Source: MKRK01 sp001896915
GTDB lineage: Bacteria; Bacillota; Clostridia; Oscillospirales; Acutalibacteraceae
Assembly: GCA_937973935.1 (NCBI GenBank)
Contig: CALJJF010000219.1
Coordinates: 1-20,614 of the forward strand
Reading direction: 5' to 3'
Length of the DNA stretch: 20,614 bases
The notes beneath the pieces are model-generated. The model saw nothing but the letters and a program-made list of their open reading frames with translations, searched no databases and was not told the origin of the DNA. This document shows positions 17,601 through 20,614 of the stretch, piece by piece (the stretch's first letter is position 1; every line of letters begins with the position of its first letter). The position numbers and the translations under genes were made by a program.

Positions 17601-19218
17601 TGGAGGAGGTGACAATCGTCTCCCGCAGCGCATCAATGGGCGGATTGGTAACCTGGGCGAAAAGCTGTTTGAAATAGGAATATAACAGCTGCGGCTTTTG
17701 GGAAAGCACAGCCAAAGGCGCATCGTTGCCCATTGCGCCAATGGGGTCGACCCCGTCCTTGGCCATGGGTGCAAGCACCATTCTCATATCTTCATAGGTA
17801 TATCCGAAAGCCTTTTGCAGCTTTACAAACTCATCATAGCTGTCAATGGTTTCCCCGGCATCCGGCAGGTCTTTCAGTTCGACCATGTTGTTTTTGATCC
17901 ACTCACGATAGGGGTGCTCGGCGGCGGTTTTGGTTTTCAAATCCTCGTCGCTTATGATCTCACCCTTTTCGGTGTCAATGAGGAGCATTCTGCCGGGGTG
18001 GAGACGTTCTTTTTTGATGATCTTTTCCGGCTCGAATTCTAAAACGCCCACTTCGGAAGACAGTACCACCAAATCATCGGAGGTGACATAATATCTGGAA
18101 GGGCGCAGACCGTTACGGTCCAGCACCGCACCGATACGGGAGCCGTCGGTAAAGCCCATGGCCGCAGGACCGTCCCAGGGCTCCATGAGGCAGCTGTTGA
18201 ACTCATAAAATGCTTTTTTATCGTCACTCATGCTTTCGTGGTTTGCCCAGGGTTCGGGAATCATCATCATCATGACGTTTTCCAGAGGCATGCCGGAGAG
18301 CATAAGAAATTCAACACAGTCGTCAAACATGGCAGAGTCGCTTCCGTCGGGATGGATTACCGGAAGAACATTCTCAAGCTCTGCGCCGAAGGCATCGGTT
18401 TTGAACATGGATTCCCGGGCGTTCATGAAATTCACGTTGCCGCGCAGAGTGTTGATTTCGCCGTTATGTATGATATAGCGGTTGGGGTGCGCTCTTTCCC
18501 AGCTGGGGAAGGTGTTGGTGCTGTAACGGGAGTGAACCAGGGCGAGAGCGGTTTCCACGGCTTCATCCTGTAAATCAAGATAGAATTCTTCCACCTGGTC
18601 AGAGGTCAGCATTCCTTTGTACACAATGGTTTTGGAAGAAAGGCTTGCCACATAAAAGCGCTCATTTGAAAAGGATTTATGTATGGATAACTCCGCCATT
18701 CTGCGGATGATGTATAATTTACGTTCAAATGCGATACCGGCCTCCACGCCGTTTCTGCCGATAAAAATCTGGCGCAGATAGGGCATGCTGTCCTTGGCGG
18801 TTTTTCCTAAGCTTGTAAAATCAACGGGAACATCACGCCAGCCAAGAAGGGTTTGTCCTTCCGCTGTAACGATGTCCTCCAAAATCTTTTCGATTTTAGT
18901 GCGGATTTCGCTGTCATGGGGTAAAGAAATCAGTCCTGTGCCATAATCGCCCTCGCCGGGCAAAGAAATATTGCTGCCATCCGTGGCTTTTACAAAAAAA
19001 GCATGGGGCAGTTGAAGCAGAATACCCGCACCGTCTCCTGAATTCGGCTCGCTGCCCACGCCGCCTCTGTGATTGAGGTTTTTCAACACAGACAGTGACT
19101 GGTGCAGAATTTTATTGGACTTTTCCCCCTTGATATTTGCAACAAAGCCGATGCCGCAGGCATCGTGTTCAAACTCAGGGTTGTAAAGCCCCTGTTTCTG
19201 TGGTACTTGATTTTTCAT
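14650..19218 (-). CDS. gltA: Glutamate synthase large (alpha) subunit
   Basis: This is the alpha subunit of the NADPH-dependent enzyme (named gltB in enteric bacteria). It makes two glutamates from glutamine and 2-oxoglutarate. Domains are in the usual order. A class II glutaminase has nucleophile Cys in EHDACGIGF (Cys21 from this start), exposed by removal of a short propeptide, with HNGEINTLRGN. A central domain is followed by the FMN/2-oxoglutarate barrel (SFGSISREAHEALAIAMN, GEGGEDP, ISGYDGGTGASP). The [3Fe-4S] cysteines have C-x5-C-x4-C spacing (CVMMRVCNLDTCPVG). The GXGXG beta-helix has GDANDYVGKGMCGAKL and GGVAYIYDEDGSF. The start is uncertain: ATG at 19218 is chosen, but an in-frame GTG at 19239 adds seven residues, and neither has a clear ribosome binding site. 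At about 1522 residues it is full length. Confidence 0.95.
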   Translation of the reverse strand: MKNQVPQKQGLYNPEFEHDACGIGFVANIKGEKSNKILHQSLSVLKNLNHRGGVGSEPNSGDGAGILLQLPHAFFVKATDGSNISLPGEGDYGTGLISLPHDSEIRTKIEKILEDIVTAEGQTLLGWRDVPVDFTSLGKTAKDSMPYLRQIFIGRNGVEAGIAFERKLYIIRRMAELSIHKSFSNERFYVASLSSKTIVYKGMLTSDQVEEFYLDLQDEAVETALALVHSRYSTNTFPSWERAHPNRYIIHNGEINTLRGNVNFMNARESMFKTDAFGAELENVLPVIHPDGSDSAMFDDCVEFLMLSGMPLENVMMMMIPEPWANHESMSDDKKAFYEFNSCLMEPWDGPAAMGFTDGSRIGAVLDRNGLRPSRYYVTSDDLVVLSSEVGVLEFEPEKIIKKERLHPGRMLLIDTEKGEIISDEDLKTKTAAEHPYREWIKNNMVELKDLPDAGETIDSYDEFVKLQKAFGYTYEDMRMVLAPMAKDGVDPIGAMGNDAPLAVLSQKPQLLYSYFKQLFAQVTNPPIDALRETIVTSSIMLLGSEGNLLDPNPGSCRRVKIDSPIITNGDLKKLQTVSLPGLQSLTLPILFEAARDGKGMEEALETLFTTAENAVLDGTNLLILSDRGITETMAPIPAMLAVGGLHHHLIRKGIRTRASIVLESGEPREVHHFACLIGFGASAINPYLAMESIRNLIEDGTLENLSEKDAFYHYIKAANKGVIKILSKMGISTIQSYLGAQIFEAVGLDSAVIEKYFASTPSPVGGMGIDDVAKEALLRHNTAFSCLDDELESDGLYQYRTNGEQHLFNPETIGKLQQACREGDYKQFKEYSGMLYNDKMKLTLRGLMKFKKTQTPVSIDEVESVESICRRFKTGAMSFGSISREAHEALAIAMNRIGGKSNTGEGGEDPARFTPDENGDSRCSAIKQVASGRFGVTGEYLINAKEIQIKMAQGAKPGEGGQLPGRKVYPWVAKVRYSTPGVGLISPPPHHDIYSIEDLKELIYDLKNANPGARISVKLVSEAGVGTIAAGVAKGLADVILISGYDGGTGASPRTSIMHAGLPWELGLAETHQTLVLNDLRSRIVLETDGKLMTGRDVAVAALLGAEEFGFSTAPLVPLGCVMMRVCNLDTCPVGIATQNPKLRGKFAGDPQYVVNFMRFVASELREIMAELGFKTINEMVGRSDLLESDAENAHWKAKNIDLSSILYKPNANNDGLLCNTMKQDHELHKTLDNTTILPLCKNAVETGEKVVAEVKICNTDRAACTILSSEISKKYGSAGLPEDTITLNFTGTTGQSFGAFAPLGLTMKLRGDANDYVGKGMCGAKLMVSPPEGSGFAAEDNIIVGNVAFYGATKGEAYINGVAGERFCVRNSGVTAVVEGVGDHGCEYMTGGRVVVLGPTGRNFAAGMSGGVAYIYDEDGSFKTRLNTEMVALETLEEKHIAELKELIEKHSAYTGSKKAAGILASWEASLPKFVLVMPKDYKRMMISIEKALSDGYTGDDALMAAFGANNSDSSRVSGN

Positions 19219-19266
19219 TTCACTCACTCTTTCAGACACTTATAAAAATTCACCGAAAACTCAATT

Positions 19267-19289
19267 CACATCGGCACTGCGCCGATGTG
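19267..19289 (-). promoter_or_regulatory. Hairpin in the gltA leader
   Basis: A perfect 9-bp stem CACATCGGC / GCCGATGTG with a 5-nt loop lies about 48 nt before the chosen gltA start. No T-tract follows it directly, so it is not a plain terminator. It could protect or regulate the mRNA. Confidence 0.4.
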
Positions 19290-19412
19290 TTGATCTGTGG
19301 CACAATGCCAGTTATTTAAAAAATACAGCAAATCAACCAGCACATTTGCAATTGAGTCAATCCATTCTGTCGGACTATCCCAATGATTTTGAATTTTGAC
19401 GTTATTTAGCTT

Positions 19413-19441
19413 ATTATAATATTTTTGTACTGTAAATACAA
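19413..19441 (-). promoter_or_regulatory. Candidate proximal promoter of gltAD
   Basis: On the minus strand a perfect -10 TATAAT (19418-19413) is paired at 17 nt with a weak TTGTAT -35 (3/6). The -35 lies in a small inverted repeat TTGTA-N7-TACAA (19425-19441). A weak -35 under an operator-like repeat fits an activator-dependent promoter. Confidence 0.5.
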
Positions 19442-19511
19442 GTAGAACATTGCATAATGCATAGATAAATTTTGTTAAATTGACGGTTTTTCCTCTACAG
19501 AACTAAAACAT

Positions 19512-19528
19512 TATCAGCAATTCTGATA
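19512..19528. promoter_or_regulatory. LysR-like inverted repeat upstream of gltA
   Basis: TATCAG-CAATT-CTGATA contains ATC-N9-GAT, the T-N11-A type arrangement bound by LysR-family regulators such as GltC, the known activator of gltAB in Bacillus. No regulator gene is next to it in this window. Confidence 0.35.
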
Positions 19529-19554
19529 CATTTCGCAAAAGCGTATGTCTACCC

Positions 19555-19583
19555 ATTATATATCAATTCTTTTTAATAATCAA
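19555..19583 (-). promoter_or_regulatory. Candidate distal promoter of gltAD
   Basis: On the minus strand, TTGATT (4/6) -N17- TATAAT (6/6). It would start a leader of roughly 330 nt before gltA. The surrounding 19290-19647 is AT-rich and shows no gene. A palindrome TGCAT-A-ATGCA lies at 19451-19461. Confidence 0.45.
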
Positions 19584-19647
19584 GTTATTTTATTTATAAA
19601 AAGTACAATTTTTATGGTCAGGTTTTGTTGTATTTATCAAAAAAATG

Positions 19648-19706
19648 AATATTTGACCCCCTATGGTTTCTTCATCGGGTGATGAAAACATAGGGGGTCA
19701 AATATT
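19648..19706 (-). terminator. Long inverted repeat, probable terminator of the downstream pair of small genes
   Basis: An 18-bp perfect outer stem (AATATTTGACCCCCTATG with its complement at 19689-19706) is continued, after small bulges, by an inner TTCATC/GATGAA stem closed by GGGT. On the minus strand a run of seven T follows within five bases of the stem. It is longer than a usual terminator. Between it and the stop at 19860 (19707-19859) I see nothing coding. Confidence 0.6.
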
Positions 19707-19859
19707 CTGTCTTTGCTTTCTATTTCCTCATGCATCGTGCCGCTCTTTAAATCACCGGGTTTATTATCTGCCGAATGGTTTTGATGCATTTTCTGATTTG
19801 ATAAGACCACATTCGCTATCCTTGAGTGAGTATGATATCGCCTCCATTGGCGGCAGGGT

Positions 19860-20150
19860 TCAGTTCAGCTTTACCCGTCCAATGTTGGCAGTCAGCTCAA
19901 TGGTCCCTGCTTCCCTGTCTCCCACATCAACCTTGGTTCCGGGGATATCGCCGGATATTTTAACACGGAAGCCCCTTGTGTCCGGGAGGACGCAAAGCAC
20001 GTCGCCGATGTTGTTATGAACCGATAAAACACTTACTTGTTCCTTCACCACGGCCATAAACGGCTCTGTTTTGTCTGCAGACGACATATAGTCAAGAGGA
20101 CTCACCGCATAAACACTCTTTTTCAGCTTTTGAAACAGCTCACCAAACAT
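19860..20150 (-). CDS. Hypothetical small protein, 96 residues
   Basis: This is not recognised. From the ATG at 20150, which has AAAGGG about 8 nt upstream, the protein begins with an amphipathic, basic helix (MFGELFQKLKKSVYAV). It continues as a beta-rich chain with alternating pattern (VSVLSVHNNIGDVLCVLP, GFRVKISGDIPGTKVDVGD, TIELTANIGRVKLN). No signal peptide or membrane helix is present. A 20-residue longer frame from 20210 overlaps the upstream gene and has no good ribosome binding site. The gene lies 13 bp after the zinc-ribbon membrane protein gene and is probably co-transcribed, so the two may act together. Confidence 0.65.
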   Translation of the reverse strand: MFGELFQKLKKSVYAVSPLDYMSSADKTEPFMAVVKEQVSVLSVHNNIGDVLCVLPDTRGFRVKISGDIPGTKVDVGDREAGTIELTANIGRVKLN

Positions 20151-20163
20151 ACCGTCATCCCTT

Positions 20164-20553
20164 TCAACTGTCAAGAATATTCTTGAGAACAACCGATAAT
20201 ACCATGTCAAGAACCATCATAAACCATACAAACGAAAGTGCAAAAAACAAAGTGTTCAACACGATTCCGGCAATTGCACCGCTTTTGAAAGAGGAGTTTA
20301 ACCCCTTGATTCCCATGACAAATCCGATTATGGAAGTACCAAAGCCCCCCAAGGGAATGAGCCAGGTAAGGAGGCCCGAAAGTCCCAATCCCAGTGAAGC
20401 AATTGCCTTGTTTCTGTTTCTATCATTGAGATGGGACGGATGATAAACCGGCTGTTCCGATCGGTATTGTATAACAGCCTGATGAACCTGGCTGCATGCA
20501 GGACAAGACATGGTTTCCTTCGCCAGCCTTAGTCCGCACTTTTTACAATGCAT
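20164..20553 (-). CDS. Zinc-ribbon membrane protein (DUF4190-like)
   Basis: A 129-residue protein. The N-terminus has a rubredoxin-like zinc ribbon with C3-x2-C6 and C17-x2-C20 (CKKCG and CPAC). A polar linker of about 25 residues follows, then hydrophobic segments at about 48-80 (ASLGLGLSGLLTWLIPLGG and SIIGFVMGIKG) and 90-125 (AGIVLNTLFFALSFVWFMMVL). The pattern is that of small DUF4190-type membrane proteins, whose role is not established. Ribosome binding site AAGGGGTGG lies just before ATG. It is 23 nt after what may be the end of another gene at the window edge. Confidence 0.75.
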   Translation of the reverse strand: MHCKKCGLRLAKETMSCPACSQVHQAVIQYRSEQPVYHPSHLNDRNRNKAIASLGLGLSGLLTWLIPLGGFGTSIIGFVMGIKGLNSSFKSGAIAGIVLNTLFFALSFVWFMMVLDMVLSVVLKNILDS

Positions 20554-20576
20554 AAGTCCACCCCTTATAAAGTATA

Positions 20577-20614
20577 TCAGCCCTTTTTCTTCAGCGACTT
20601 ATACAGCCTGATAT
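20577..20614 (-). CDS. Possible C-terminal end of a further gene (cut by the window)
   Basis: Reading in from the right edge on the minus strand, one frame gives IRLYKSLKKKG and stops with TGA at 20577-20579, 23 nt before the zinc-ribbon gene. A lysine-rich end and close spacing fit an operon partner, but 12 codons cannot prove coding. Confidence 0.3.
   Translation of the reverse strand, partial: IRLYKSLKKKG

Noticed and set aside
14650..19218. Many + strand open frames of 60-150 codons opposite gltA, gltD and the aldehyde dehydrogenase
   Set aside because: They are antisense shadows produced by the codon bias of highly conserved genes, without ribosome binding sites or recognisable domains.

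Overview
The window looks like a chromosomal segment of an anaerobic, probably endospore-forming Firmicute of class Clostridia. The reasons are Gram-positive style ribosome binding sites (AGGAGG, GGAGGAG), strong TTGACA/TATAAT promoters, a collagen-like protein with a BclB-type exosporium C-terminal domain, and Clostridia-like protein sequences at mid-range GC. Genus cannot be assigned from the sequence alone. No rRNA, tRNA, CRISPR array, transposase or phage gene was seen. Except for the first gene, everything reads on the minus strand, so the layout below follows transcription from right to left for the minus-strand units.

Region A (1-1356). The 3' part of a collagen-like surface protein gene (+ strand) ends in a strong hairpin. 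A short space follows that may hold a 56-codon minus-strand ORF of uncertain reality. Region B (1357-5420) is one large gene for a secreted 1331-residue protein. It has a signal peptide, a carbohydrate-binding-like N-terminal domain, a central domain with a zinc-protease HExxH motif, and six tandem ricin-type beta-trefoil lectin units of about 140 residues. It has its own near-consensus promoter and its own terminator.

Region C (5534-12944) is a polyamine/nitrogen operon of about 7.4 kb on the minus strand. A perfect TTGACA-N17-TATAAT promoter and a leader with two hairpins, the second terminator-like, precede a PII signal protein. Then come the ABC polyamine importer potA-potB-potC-potD, an aldehyde dehydrogenase and a class III putrescine aminotransferase, ending at a strong intrinsic terminator. 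The inferred pathway is putrescine/spermidine uptake, transamination of putrescine to 4-aminobutanal with glutamate formed from 2-oxoglutarate, and oxidation of 4-aminobutanal to GABA.

Region D (13102-19583) holds the two subunits of NADPH-dependent glutamate synthase (large then small, minus strand). They are preceded by a 400-nt AT-rich upstream region with two candidate promoters, a leader hairpin and a LysR-like inverted repeat. Regions C and D together join ammonium assimilation, a 2-oxoglutarate/ATP sensor and polyamine nitrogen recovery. The PII protein keeps the ligand-binding residues but has lost the uridylylated tyrosine.

Region E (19648-20614) has a long perfect inverted repeat that probably terminates transcription, a small unrecognised protein, a zinc-ribbon membrane protein, and the last codons of a possible further gene running off the edge. 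The most unusual content is the PII-led polyamine operon with its attenuator-like leader, and the HExxH/six-ricin secreted protein.
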